In this document: in pieces, positions 39,583 to 49,688 of the stretch
Layout: each line of letters opens with the position of its first letter
Position numbering within the stretch: the first letter of the stretch is position 1
Assembly: GCA_963843065.1 (NCBI GenBank)
Contig: CAWJKX010000130.1
Coordinates: forward strand, 1-64,000
From: JAGVPT01 sp963843065
GTDB lineage: Bacteria > Bacteroidota > Ignavibacteria > UBA10030 > UBA8401
Reading direction: 5' to 3'
DNA: 64,000 nt
Translations under genes and position numbers: made by a program
The notes under the pieces: generated by a model
Seen by the model: only the letters and a program-made list of their open reading frames with translations
What the model was told of the DNA's origin: nothing
The model's database searches: none

Positions 39583-40444
39583 CTATTCCTTCATTAATTT
39601 TTGCTTGCTCTCTTCCAACTGCTTCAGTTCGTTTCGGCTTAACGATGGGAATTGCAGTTTCAAACCTTCCAGCGTTCGCACAAGTACTTCGGAGATCACC
39701 AAACGCGCAAACCACTTTTTGTCGGCAGGGACAACATACCACGGTGCTTTCCCGGTACTCGTTTTTGAGATGACCTGCTCGTAGCACTCCTGGTATTGAT
39801 CCCAAAATCCTCTTTCTTTGATGTCCGCTTCGGAAAACTTCCAATTCTTTGATTTATCGTTGATCCGGTCAAGAAGCCGCTTTTTTTGTTCGTCTTTCGA
39901 TATATGAAGGAAAATTTTTACAATAATGGTTCCGTTCTCGTACAAGTTACTTCTCAAAATCTTTTATTTGACGAAACCGTTGTTTCCAAATATCGGCGGT
40001 AATAAGCCCGTCGGGTATTTTTTGCGTTGTGATAAGGTCATGAACCCGTACAACGAGCAATTCTTCATAATACGACCTGTTGAATATCCCGAATTGGCCG
40101 CGCTGCGGCAGATTCTTGTGCGCCCGCCACAGATAGTCGTGGTTCAGCTCCTCTGCTGATGGCTGTTTGAAACTGTGCACTTCCGTTCCCTGCGGATTGA
40201 GGCCCGTCATCACGTGCTTGATCACGCCGTCCTTCCCTGCTGTGTCCATTGCCTGAATAATTATGAGAACGCTGTATTTATCCTGTGCATAAAACTTGCC
40301 TTGCAGCTCCTGTATTTTCAGGATGTTCTTCAGCAGAATTTTTTCAGCTTCTTGTTTCGACCGTATGTTGCCGGCAGAATCGGTTTTGATCTTTGCAAGA
40401 TGAAATTTTGACTTGCCGTCAACCGTGAATTCTTTGATATTCAT
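39583..40444 (-). CDS. Polyphosphate kinase 2 family protein (frameshifted)
   Basis: PPK2-family phosphotransferase that moves phosphate between polyphosphate and nucleotides in the cytoplasm. The Walker A-like loop is QAMDTAGKDGVIKHVM (about residue 65), with SYYEELLVVRVHD and the lid segment RFRQIKDFEK. A +1 break near 39950-39960 splits it; the other half reads LYENGTIIVKIFLHISKDEQKKRLLDR, a standard continuation. About 286 residues when joined. Which nucleotide it uses cannot be told by eye. No link to the sugar genes beyond position. Confidence 0.87.
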
Positions 40445-40684
40445 TGCAGGTGCTCCAATGGAGAAACTGAAATTAAGATCCGAACCGCCATACGAGTGTG
40501 TGTTTCAAGAAGCTCCCGCAGCATCATCCCTAACGGAGCGAAGGATCCACGACACTCAGGTCGCTTTCAATTTTAGATTTCCAATTTACGATTGTCGAAT
40601 CAACTATCGTAGTAATTCCAGTCTTTCAAAATACATTGATCATTGTTGATTGTTCATTGAAGATCGCACTCCCGGCTCTTTCGG

Positions 40685-43125
40685 CTACCCTAATTCAGCT
40701 TCTACGGTATGTTCCTTGCCGTCATTAAGGACGGGAATCACGTTTCCGCTGACCGGCTTTCCGTCCAGAGAAAGCTTCTTCACACCTTTGCTCACGTTCT
40801 TCGGATTGCTGACCGTGATGTTGTACGTGCTGTTTCTAAATTTGCGCACAACGCTGAATTTTTTCCATGAGGTCGGAATGCAAGGATCAATAATCAATCC
40901 GTCATAGTCCGGCCGAATACCCAGAATATACTGTGAAAGCGTGACAAACGACCACGCGACAGTCCCGGTCAACCAAGAATTTTTTCCCTCACCCGGCGTC
41001 GGAGCATCTCTTCCGGCAGTCATCTGACTGTAAACGTACGGTTCGGATCGATATATGTCGATTTGATCTTCTTTGGTGGGAGGGCAAATGCTCATGTAAT
41101 ATTCCATCGCCCGATCTCCGCGGCCGATGATGGTTTCAGCAATTTGTATCCAGGTATTATTATGCGTAAAGATACCGGCGTTCTCTTTGTATCCCGGCGG
41201 ATACGAACTGACTTCTCCCAGGTGCACATGATATTTTTGAAATGCAGGCTGCTGCAGAATGATGCCGTTCGGAGTGGCCAAATATTTTTGGACGCTGTCC
41301 AACGCTTTTTTGGCGTAACCGTTTTCCAAGCCAACTCCGCCTAGTACCACACCACCCCTGGCTTTCAATAAAAATCTTTCCCTCTTCATTTTCTGTCGAA
41401 CCGAGTTTCTTGCTGTACGAATCGTAGGCGCGGAGAAACCACTCTCCGTCCCATCCGTGCCGGTAAATTGTCTCCCGCATTGCCGAGGAATTTTTCAGGT
41501 ACCCTGCTGCCTGGTCCGGAAGATGAAGATGCTGAAGCAGCAGCGCCATCTCATCGCACGCATTGCAGAAGAGTCCAGCGATCATGACAGATTCTGCGAC
41601 CTTGTCGTTCTCAATGTGCCCCGCCAGTTGAAAACTCTCTCCGGGAGTCGTCGAGAAACAATTGAGGTTCAGGCAGTCGTTCCAATCCGCGTGGCCGATG
41701 AGCGGCAGACCGTGCGGACCCCGGTGTTCCAGCGTATACAGGAGCGAACGATGAAGATGGTCGAGCAATGTAGCCTTCGAATCGGGAACGTCGGCATAGA
41801 CTGTCCGTTCGTTCAAGATCGTTTGATCGCCGGTCTCTTTTATGTATGCCACGACCGACAAGATGAGCCACAACGGATCGTCATTGAACCCACCGCCGAT
41901 ATCGGCATTTCCCTTCTTCGTGAGCGGCTGATATTGATGGTAACATGTTCCATCTGAGAGCTGGGTGGCCGCTATGTCCAAAATCCGTTGGCGGGCTCTC
42001 GAAGGGAGCATGTGGACGAACCCGAGCACATCCTGGTTGCTGTCCCGATATCCCATGCCGCGCCCAATCCCCGATTCATAAAGCGAAGCTGAGCGGGACA
42101 TGTTGAACGTGACCATGCACTGGTATTGGTTCCACATATTCGCCATTCGATTCACAATTGCATCCGGCGTGTCCGCATGGTTACGTCGAAAGCAAATTGT
42201 CCCAGTATTTTTTGTGAGCATCGAACGCAGCAAGCACAGCGGGTGAACTCGAAAATCTTGCCATTACTTTCTCGTACTCATCTTTTCGAATCTTGCCGCT
42301 GCTGAGAAATTTTTTGTCGGGGGGATTTTCCGCGTATCCCAGGATGAAGTTTACTTTCTTCGTCTCGCCCGGCTTTATCTCAAGATCAATTTGATGAACG
42401 CCAATAGGAAGCCATCCGTATGCCGTACTGTTCTTGCAGCTTCCTGCCAGAACGGCTTGCGGCGCTTCCAGCCCGTGATGCACGCCGACGAATGCGTCGC
42501 GACTCGAGTCATAGCCGGAAACCGGTTCGCTCGATGCAAAGTACGCGTAATGATTTCTCCGCTCTCTGTATTCCGTCGTGTGAAAGATCGTTCCATTCTC
42601 AATTTCCACCTGCCCCGTGGAATAGTTCCTTTGGAAATTCGTCATGTCATCGTTTGCTTCCCACAAGCACCATTCAATGTAGCTCCACAATCTGATCTTC
42701 TTCGTATGTTTTGAATGATTCGTCAACTGCAGATGCCAGACCTCATTCCGCGAATCCAGCGGCACAAAATACAACACAGAGGCTTCCAGATCATTCTTTA
42801 CGCCGGTGATTTTTGTATATCCCAAACCATGCCGGCATTCATAGCTATCAAGAGCGACGCGCATCGGCTTCCACATCGGATTCCAGGTCGAATCGCCGTC
42901 CTTTATATAGATGTACCGGCCGTTGCCATCCATCGGGATATTATTGTAACGGTAGCGGGTCAACCGGCGCATTCTTGAATCCTGGTAGAAACAATACCCT
43001 CCCGCCGTGTTGGAAATAATCCCGTAAAAGTCCGACGTCCCAAGGTAATTTATCCATGGAAGGGGCGTATCGGGACGCGTGATGACGTATTCTTTTTCTT
43101 TATCGTCGAAATGTCCGTATTTCAT
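40685..43125 (-). CDS. GH94 cellobiose phosphorylase, second copy (two frameshifts)
   Basis: GH94 phosphorylase whose sequence fits cellobiose phosphorylase closely: MKYGHFDDKEKEYVITRPDTPLPWINYLG at the start, MSRSASLYESGIGRGMGYRDSNQDVLGF, catalytic Asp in GHADWNDCLNLN (about residue 478) and GIFTHNNTW near the end. +1 breaks lie near 42180-42190 and 41344-41350; joining the second gives QGWCVLGGVGLENGYAKK. About 813 residues, cytoplasmic. It would convert imported cellobiose to glucose-1-phosphate and glucose. The first GH94 (16486) is divergent, so the two likely split the work on different disaccharides. The gap 40445-40684 shows nothing. Confidence 0.9.
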
Positions 43126-43455
43126 GTAATTCCTCGGGTTTAGTCAATGTTTTTCTCTTGCTTGATAGAGTAGATTTCTAACGCGGGTCCAAAAGAAAGC
43201 CAAACAAATAAAGGTCTCTTGATGGTCGGTTGAAAACTCTTCGTGGCGACTCGTTTATTATTCTGCCGGCGCTGAGAGGAAATTCCGTGATTGTTCACCG
43301 GAGGGATCACAAAGAATCGATGCGATTCATAGAGCAGTTACCGACACATTGAAAGTAAGGTTTAATTTTTCAAAAGGCAATACAACCATAGTGAAGGTGT
43401 GTTAAAGTTTGGAAAGATGCAGGAAATCTATAGACTCATGCTACGCATCCTCCTT

Positions 43456-43567
43456 GACACACCCCCCGCTCACCTTCCACACAAGTTCGCGCTCAGAGGG
43501 GAATGGCAGTGGCAAGTCCCCTCTGTGCATAGCGCGTGCGATGGAGAGAGGGGATTTAGAGGTGTGC
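43456..43567. repeat. GC-rich palindromic unit in a 700-bp gap
   Basis: An inner perfect inverted repeat CAGAGGGGA (43494-43502) / TCCCCTCTG (43517-43525) is bracketed by CACACC and GGTGTG. A related fragment AACACCCCCCTGATG lies near 43625. The rest of 43126-43824 holds no convincing gene; short open frames there follow the repeat. Confidence 0.45.
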
Positions 43568-43824
43568 TATATGTGTGGTACAGGTACTTCCTTCATGAAT
43601 TCTACTAAACGAAAGGCAATCTGTAACACCCCCCTGATGAAGCGCGCATGACAGCAGCGCAAGCCCCATTAACTCCCGCCCCGAACCGGTTTTCAATGTC
43701 TTTGTTCTGCACTTCATCCTTCTCTTTTGTCAACTCGTCGGAATTTCCTCAGTTTTTCTAAACGCGTGCCCTATCTTGCACAATGAAATTACAATAGCAA
43801 TCATACCACATTTGGAGGAATGCC

Positions 43825-44475
43825 ATGATTCAGAGAATGTTAACAGTTGTTATTCTCGCTTTTCTTTTTACGGGAATCTCACGGACTCAGGACAACGCAA
43901 AAGATCTTGAGGGAGTACTTGAACAAAAGCCGAATGACGTCGAAACGCTTATGAAGCTCGGAAAAATCTACCATGACCAGGGGGTTGCAGGAAACGACGA
44001 TGCCGTTGAAAAAGGATTCACCTGCCTCGATAAAGTTCTTCAAATCGATCCCTCAAACGCCGTCGCGTTAGCCTACCGCGGAAGTCTCTGGACGCTTCGC
44101 GCCCGCAATGCATGGTGGCCGTTCACAAAAATGAAGGACGTCGATAAAGGTATCGATGAAATGGACAAGGCCGTTGACCTGGCTCCGGACAATATTTCGG
44201 TGCGGCTCGTGCGGGGAATCAACAGCGTGCAGCTGCCGTCGATGTTCCATCGGCTCCCTATCGCCTTGAAGGATTTCGAATACTTGATGAATGACTCGAA
44301 GTTTGCCGGATTCAATCCGCACCTTCAATCAACTATTTATTGCTGGGCGGGAATTGCCTATAACGCCGACGGTCAAACTGCCAAAGCAAAAGAACTCCTG
44401 CAAAAAGCCGTATCGGCGGACCCGAATTCCGACACTTCACATAAAGCCGAAAATGAATTGAAGAAATCTTCATAA
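43825..44475 (+). CDS. Secreted TPR-repeat protein, first gene of the ABC/LolA operon
   Basis: 216-residue exported protein with a signal peptide (about 1-20) and tetratricopeptide-like repeats (VETLMKLGKIYHDQG; AVALAYRGSLWTLRARNAW; IYCWAGIAYNADGQTAKAKELLQKAVSADP). A TTTGGAGGA site lies just before the ATG. It is likely periplasmic and could be a scaffold. Its stop lies 22 bases before the ABC ATPase start, and all genes to 50435 run the same way with short gaps or overlaps. Confidence 0.8.
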   Translation: MIQRMLTVVILAFLFTGISRTQDNAKDLEGVLEQKPNDVETLMKLGKIYHDQGVAGNDDAVEKGFTCLDKVLQIDPSNAVALAYRGSLWTLRARNAWWPFTKMKDVDKGIDEMDKAVDLAPDNISVRLVRGINSVQLPSMFHRLPIALKDFEYLMNDSKFAGFNPHLQSTIYCWAGIAYNADGQTAKAKELLQKAVSADPNSDTSHKAENELKKSS

Positions 44476-44497
44476 CCAAAATCCGGAGAGCATTACA

Positions 44498-45181
44498 ATG
44501 GATTCACTTGTTCGCGCATCCAGCCTTTCGAAAACATACACACTTGGCAAAACCAAAGTACTGGCACTTCAGAGTCTGACGCTGGGAATAGCGGAAGGGG
44601 AATTTACATCCATTTCCGGACCGTCCGGAAGCGGGAAAACGACGCTCCTGAATATTATCGGGCTCCTTGATTCGCCGACGACAGGCCAGGTTTTCCTCGA
44701 AGGGTCGGAGGTCAAATACAATGGCTTGACGAACCTTCACCGCGTCCGTCTGGAGAAGCTGGGATTTATTTTTCAGACTTTTAATCTCATTCCAGTGCTG
44801 ACGGCGTACGAAAATGTTGAGTATCCCCTCCTCCTCACAAAGAAGTCGGCGTCGGCCCGGAAGGATCGTGTTGAACGGGCGTTGAAGGATGTAAAACTTT
44901 GGGAACATCGCGATCATAAACCGAATGAACTTTCCGGCGGACAACGGCAGCGCGTGGCTATTGCACGCGCACTTGTCAACAGTCCCAAGATTGTCCTCGC
45001 CGACGAGCCGACGGCGAACATCGATTCGGCAACGGCGTCGGAAATACTCGACTTGATGCGGACACTCAACGAAGAAGAAAAGGTTACCTTTCTTTTCTCC
45101 ACTCACGACCCGCTTGTTTTGAAATACGCCAGAAGAGTGGTTAAGCTTCATGACGGAATGATAATCAACGGCCAGCAATAG
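44498..45181 (+). CDS. ABC transporter ATPase, LolD/MacB type
   Basis: 227-residue nucleotide-binding subunit. Walker A GPSGSGKTT (about 42-50), signature LSGGQRQRVAIARALV (about 145-160), Walker B IVLADEPTAN (about 165-174) and the switch His in FSTHD are complete. Size and sequence fit the LolD/FtsE/MacB group that powers export-type or lipoprotein-release permeases. It is directly followed by such a permease at 45202. Confidence 0.93.
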   Translation: MDSLVRASSLSKTYTLGKTKVLALQSLTLGIAEGEFTSISGPSGSGKTTLLNIIGLLDSPTTGQVFLEGSEVKYNGLTNLHRVRLEKLGFIFQTFNLIPVLTAYENVEYPLLLTKKSASARKDRVERALKDVKLWEHRDHKPNELSGGQRQRVAIARALVNSPKIVLADEPTANIDSATASEILDLMRTLNEEEKVTFLFSTHDPLVLKYARRVVKLHDGMIINGQQ

Positions 45182-45201
45182 CACCCATAGGAGAACGACG
45201 T

Positions 45202-46429
45202 ATGTTTAAGTTTATCAAGCTCGCGACAAAAAATGTTTTCCGGAATCGGCGCAGGACGATCATCACCGGACTGGTGCTCGTCTTCGGGGCGACTGCTCTC
45301 ATCCTTGCCGGCGGGTTCATTTCCTTTTCGTTCAGAGGTTTGAGCGAATCGACAATCCGCGGACAGCTGGGACATATCCAGCTTTATACAAGAGAAGCTT
45401 TGCAGCGTGAAGAAGAACGCCCGCTCGAACTGGGCATTGACAGCGTTGATGCTTTGAAGAAAAAGGTACATCGTTCTAGATCACGTCCGCTTTACCATGG
45501 CGCGGGTGGAGTTCATGGGATTGATTTCGAACGGTGATAAATCGGCTGCCTTTCTCGGCAGAGGAGTGGAACCGGAGAAGGAAACGAAGCTCGCCGGGTT
45601 TGCACTCGCTGTCGACACGGGAAAATTTCTTGGTGAAAATCCGGCGAATGCTCAGGAAAACGAAGTCGTCCTTGCAACGGGGTTGGCAAAATCCATGAAG
45701 GCAAAGATCGGCGACTATCTTACATTGATGACGACCACATCGAAGGGGGCGTTGAATGCGATGGACGTTAAGGTCGCCGGCATCTATACCACCGGTATTC
45801 CGGAGTATGATGAACGTGCGCTGATGGTGAGCCTTCAGACTGCGCAGCAGCTGCTGAACTCCCAAAAGGTCTCCAAGCTTGTTGTCGTGCTGGATGAAAC
45901 TGACAAGACCGAGGAAGTTGCATCAAAACTCGAGCAGCTTCTTCCAGGCATCAAGGCAAGACGCTGGTTTGAGATGGCGACATTCTACAACGCCGTCGTT
46001 CGCCTCTACAATGCGATCTTTGGATTCCTCGGCGTTATCATTTTTGTTATTGTGGTGCTGAGCAGTTCAAATACCATGATGATGTCCATTTTTGAGCGGA
46101 CAAGGGAAATCGGGACCCAGCTTGCTGTCGGGACGTCCCCCCTTAGGCTGATGATCAACTTTCTTTATGAGGGCTTGATTGTTGGTGCGTGCGGGGGAGG
46201 CATCGGCCTCATCGTTGCATTCCTCTTTGCGACATTAATCAATGCGTCGGGGATACTCATGCCCGCTCCGCCGGGGAGTACAAGGGGATACCCTCTCATT
46301 GTCGATTTAGTTCCGTCTCTCTTCGTGGGTGTTTTCTTTCTTATTACTACGACAACGGTTATTGCAACAATTTTTCCAGCATACAAAGCATCACGCCTGA
46401 AAATTGTCGATGCACTCGGACATGTTTGA
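45202..46429 (+). CDS. FtsX/LolE/MacB-type ABC permease (frameshifted)
   Basis: Four-helix permease with an N-terminal helix (VFRNRRRTIITGLVLVFGATALILAGGF), a large periplasmic domain and three C-terminal helices typical of the MacB/FtsX fold. A +1 break near 45467-45475 splits the periplasmic domain; reading across gives KKKVHIVLDHVRFTMARVEFMG. About 408 residues, normal for the family. It pairs with the ATPase at 44498. The adjacent LolA-like gene suggests that it releases a lipoprotein or lipid from the inner membrane rather than a small drug. Confidence 0.88.
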
Positions 46430-46447
46430 TTGAAAAAGGAGAAAAGA

Positions 46448-47368
46448 ATGAAAGAGCTGTTGAAGACGATCATCATCGCGATAGAAACGATCTCACAAGC
46501 ACCGCGACCCGTCCCGCTTTCGAGGGACTTACCCAGGATGAACAATCAGTTTGTTTGCCCTGAGCAATCCCGTTCCGCTTCAGCAAAACGGGAGCGTCGA
46601 AGGGCGAGCATCAATGCATTTTTGATTTGCTTTCTCGTAATAGCTCCAAGTCTCTCACCGCTGCATGCGCAATCCGCCGCAGGGTCGAATCAGATCAAGC
46701 TCACGGGAGACGAAATTCTCCGACTCTCCGACATGGACCGGAATGGCTGGATGTCATACTCAGTCGTTACTACCATCCTCAACTATGAAGACAACGAACT
46801 GAAAGAACAAGGATTATTCGAAGTGAGCATCAAAGGAATGGACAAGACTCTCGTGAAGTTCATGAATGCTGACGTTAAGGGCCAATACCTTTTGATGGTC
46901 GATGACGACATGTGGATCTACATGCCAAACACCCGCAAACCGATTCGCATCACTCCGCTCCAACGCCTGTTGGGAAACGCATCGAACGGAGATGTCGCCC
47001 GCACACGCTACGCAGAAGATTACGCGGCAAAAGTGATAAGAGAAGAATCGGTTGACGGTGTTCCATGTTACCTCCTCGAATTGAATGCCAAACGGGACGG
47101 AGCAACATATAAAAGAATCGAGTACTGGGTTGAGAAGGAGACGAAACGTCCGAAAAAAGCCGAGATGTACCTTATCTCGGGCAAGCATTTCAAGTCGATC
47201 GCTTTCGACCGATATGAGGAGATTGCGGGAAGAGTACTCCTCACACAAATGACGATCACCGACAGGCTTCGCGACGGAAGAACTACGGTTATGAAATATG
47301 CGTCGTATGCCGAAAAAGAAATGCCGGAGAAATACTTCAACAAAGACTATCTGGAGAAACTGCGGTGA
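46448..47368 (+). CDS. LolA-like outer-membrane lipoprotein-sorting protein with a repeat inserted near its N-terminus
   Basis: About 306 residues. The mature part (from about GSNQIKLTGDEILRLSDMDRN) matches the LolA-like lipoprotein-sorting family, a half-barrel that carries hydrophobic cargo across the periplasm. An AAGGAG site selects ATG 46448. Bases about 46505-46604 are an R1 repeat copy read in frame, adding about 33 unusual residues (including CPEQSRSASAKRERRR) before the hydrophobic INAFLICFLVIAPSLSPLHAQ signal core. Translation could instead begin at ATG 46539, inside the repeat, giving a Lys/Arg-rich signal n-region. The GTG of the next gene overlaps the stop. Confidence 0.82.
   Translation: MKELLKTIIIAIETISQAPRPVPLSRDLPRMNNQFVCPEQSRSASAKRERRRASINAFLICFLVIAPSLSPLHAQSAAGSNQIKLTGDEILRLSDMDRNGWMSYSVVTTILNYEDNELKEQGLFEVSIKGMDKTLVKFMNADVKGQYLLMVDDDMWIYMPNTRKPIRITPLQRLLGNASNGDVARTRYAEDYAAKVIREESVDGVPCYLLELNAKRDGATYKRIEYWVEKETKRPKKAEMYLISGKHFKSIAFDRYEEIAGRVLLTQMTITDRLRDGRTTVMKYASYAEKEMPEKYFNKDYLEKLR
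46505..46604. repeat. R1 element, copy g, inside the LolA-like reading frame
   Basis: GTCCCGCTTTCGAGGGACTT, then ACCCAGGATGAAC, TTTGCCCTGAGCAATCCCG, TTCCGCTTCAG, CAAAACGGGAGCGTCGAAGG. It is the same order of blocks as the intergenic copies and is nearly identical to 5528-5562 in its right half. No stop codon interrupts the host frame. Confidence 0.75.
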
Positions 47369-48648
47369 CGTCGCCGGCAAGAATGGTGTTGATCGTCGCT
47401 GCCGCCTGCTTCTCCGCAGTGGAAGCGGGTGCACAGGGACTCGAATATCGATTTTCAATCGTCGACGAAGGAACTCTCTCAAAACTTAACCTCGCTACGC
47501 CGCTCAATTACAAGAATAGTATTCTGCCTCAGCCGGTGCAGGGCAACGATGCCATATCGAATCTTTTTCTGAGCTACGGCGGCTTGTCGACATCGCTGAA
47601 CGTCAGCGACCTCGCAAACAATCTCAGCGCGCCGGACTACAATTATTCCATCCGGGAACTCTCGTATGATCTTTCTCTGACAGACAACTTAGACATAACG
47701 GTAGGGAGAAAAATCCTCAAGTGGGGCCCCGGTTACGCTTTCAATCCTACCGGTGTGGTCGAACCGCAGCGATCTCCGTCCGATCCCTCAGACCGGCTCG
47801 GCCAGAACGTTGGGCGTACGCTCATCTCCATGAACGCGTTTTTCGGAAAGAGTTCGCTGACATTCGTCTATCTTAACGATGCTCAGTTCGAGTCGGGAGT
47901 TTTCCATTGGGGCGAGCACGATTATGCTTTACGTGCCTACACATTTCTGAACGGCCTCGACCTTTCAGGAATACTTCACTACAGACAAGGCGACCGGCTT
48001 GAGGCTGGCACTAATTGGTCGTACGTCGTCGGCGAAAACCTCGAATTGCACGGAGAATTCCTGGCAAAGGAGGGGTCGTCGACGCTGTACCACGAGATAT
48101 TGTGGTCCGACAATCCTGATCAAATATTTACATCGGATCCATACATTACACCCTATAACCATTCAAGCGAAATCTTCTACAAACTTCTTCTTGGAGGGCA
48201 ATATACCTTCGAGGATGGCGTTAATATCGCGCTTGAATATTACCGGAACATGGAGGGATTGAGCAGCTCGGAATGGAATCAGTGGATGAAGTTTGTTAAA
48301 TTTCAGAACGGCATTCAACAGGGTTCGATCCTTGTCCCGCCGGAAATGATCGGGCCTTCGCGAGACAACCTTCTTTGGGCATTGCAGACTCTGTCGGCCA
48401 ACGGTACGATGAGAGATTATCTTTTCGGTCGAGAGTATTACTCTGCCAGGAGCTGGAGCTTTGAGTTCATCCAGCTGATGAATGCAGACGATGCGAGCAT
48501 AGTCCTTGTGCCGACGGTTTCTTATCGGATATCGCAATTTTTTTCACTGTATGTACGGTTCACGGCGTTTCTCGGAAAGAATGATTCGGAGTACGGAGCC
48601 CTTTTCACGAAGAACAGCACTAACCTAGGAATCCAATTTCAATTATGA
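47365..48648 (+). CDS. Outer-membrane beta-barrel protein of the ABC/LolA operon
   Basis: 427-residue exported protein: GTG start overlapping the preceding stop, signal peptide ending near EAGAQ, then many alternating amphipathic strands (YSIRELSYDLSLTDNLDITVGRKILKWGPG; LRAYTFLNGLDLSGILHYRQG) and a terminal strand ending NLGIQFQL, a typical barrel end. It is reminiscent of DUF1302-type porins, which elsewhere accompany LolA-fold proteins and exporters; that comparison is tentative. It would form the outer-membrane end of the system. Confidence 0.75.
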   Translation: MTSPARMVLIVAAACFSAVEAGAQGLEYRFSIVDEGTLSKLNLATPLNYKNSILPQPVQGNDAISNLFLSYGGLSTSLNVSDLANNLSAPDYNYSIRELSYDLSLTDNLDITVGRKILKWGPGYAFNPTGVVEPQRSPSDPSDRLGQNVGRTLISMNAFFGKSSLTFVYLNDAQFESGVFHWGEHDYALRAYTFLNGLDLSGILHYRQGDRLEAGTNWSYVVGENLELHGEFLAKEGSSTLYHEILWSDNPDQIFTSDPYITPYNHSSEIFYKLLLGGQYTFEDGVNIALEYYRNMEGLSSSEWNQWMKFVKFQNGIQQGSILVPPEMIGPSRDNLLWALQTLSANGTMRDYLFGREYYSARSWSFEFIQLMNADDASIVLVPTVSYRISQFFSLYVRFTAFLGKNDSEYGALFTKNSTNLGIQFQL

Positions 48649-49679
48649 AAAAATACGAACTTCTTCGCACTTTCTATTTTTGCCTCATTATCACAGTGAT
48701 CGTCGCCGCGGGTTTCATTTACAATGTACCTGCGCATTGGGCGGGAGCTTTGTGCAGCTCATTTATTTTCTCGATGTGCATCGGCTATTCGATCCATTTC
48801 CTCATAGGCTTCTTTTCACACCGCGTTGCAAAATTCGGAAGGTTTCTGAGGTATTCGATTTTTTTTCTCTTGTTCCTTTTCGGAGGGCTTATTGGCTCCG
48901 AGTTGGGAATCGGCATCGAAATTGTAACGCTCGGGTACAGATTCTCATGGAACGATCAGGTTCCGCTTCTGGCTATGAACTTCGTCCTCGCCGCTCTTTT
49001 TGGCACGATCGCCGTCATTTATTTCACCCTGAAAGCCAATGTTGAGCGCATGGCCGCGCAGCTAAAAGAGAAGGAATTAAACGAAGAGCGGCTTACGCGG
49101 ACAAAAATGGAAGCGGAACTGCAGGCGCTCCAGGCAAAGATCAACCCGCATTTTCTTTTCAACACGCTCAACTCCATCGCAAGCCTCATATCGGAAAATC
49201 CGAAAGCTGCGGAATCGACGGTTGAGAAATTATCAGAACTCTTCCGCTACACTCTCAAGAGCGCTGAAAAAAACTTGGTCAGTGTCGCCGAGGAACTTGA
49301 CATCGTGCGGACGTACCTTGAAATCGAAAAGGTCCGTTTCGGCGAGAGGCTTCAGTACGACATTACCTGCGGCGATGACATCCGCGATTTTATGATACCG
49401 GCGCTCATCATCGAGCCATTGGTAGAAAACAGCATCAAACACGGCATTGCCTCCGAGGTCCACGGAGGAAAAATCGTCATTGAAGTCACAAAGACCGGCA
49501 GAAACTGCCTCATCTCGGTGATTGACAACGGAAAAGGGATTGACGACGCGAACACGGCGAATGGATTCGGATTGAGAAGCGTGGAGGAACGGTTACAACT
49601 GCGGTACGGCGCATCGTCCTCGCTGCGTTTGGTCCCGGACGGGCATACGCATTTCTTGATTACGATCCCACTTTCATAA
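48645..49679 (+). CDS. LytS/YehU-type sensor histidine kinase
   Basis: 344 residues. About four transmembrane helices lie in residues 1-130, then a short coiled coil (about 135-160). The His-kinase domain has the phosphoacceptor His in INPHFLFNTLNS (about 168), followed by an HATPase domain (PALIIEPLVENSIKHG; VIDNGKGI; GFGLRSVEERL). The start overlaps the barrel gene stop (ATGA), so expression is coupled to the exporter genes. It is paired with the LytTR regulator nine bases downstream and probably senses an envelope or membrane state. Confidence 0.93.
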   Translation: MKKYELLRTFYFCLIITVIVAAGFIYNVPAHWAGALCSSFIFSMCIGYSIHFLIGFFSHRVAKFGRFLRYSIFFLLFLFGGLIGSELGIGIEIVTLGYRFSWNDQVPLLAMNFVLAALFGTIAVIYFTLKANVERMAAQLKEKELNEERLTRTKMEAELQALQAKINPHFLFNTLNSIASLISENPKAAESTVEKLSELFRYTLKSAEKNLVSVAEELDIVRTYLEIEKVRFGERLQYDITCGDDIRDFMIPALIIEPLVENSIKHGIASEVHGGKIVIEVTKTGRNCLISVIDNGKGIDDANTANGFGLRSVEERLQLRYGASSSLRLVPDGHTHFLITIPLS

Positions 49680-49688
49680 GGATTACCC

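Noticed and set aside
43399..43651. Two overlapping short frames in the 43126-43824 gap
   Set aside because: They follow the GC-rich palindromic repeat and read it in different frames, so they are repeat artefacts.
44504..45184. 226-codon open frame antisense to the ABC ATPase
   Set aside because: The sense strand encodes all ABC motifs; the antisense product has none.
5401..46604. R1 repeats considered as CRISPR repeats
   Set aside because: Copies are single, kilobases apart, of variable length and without regular spacers or cas genes.
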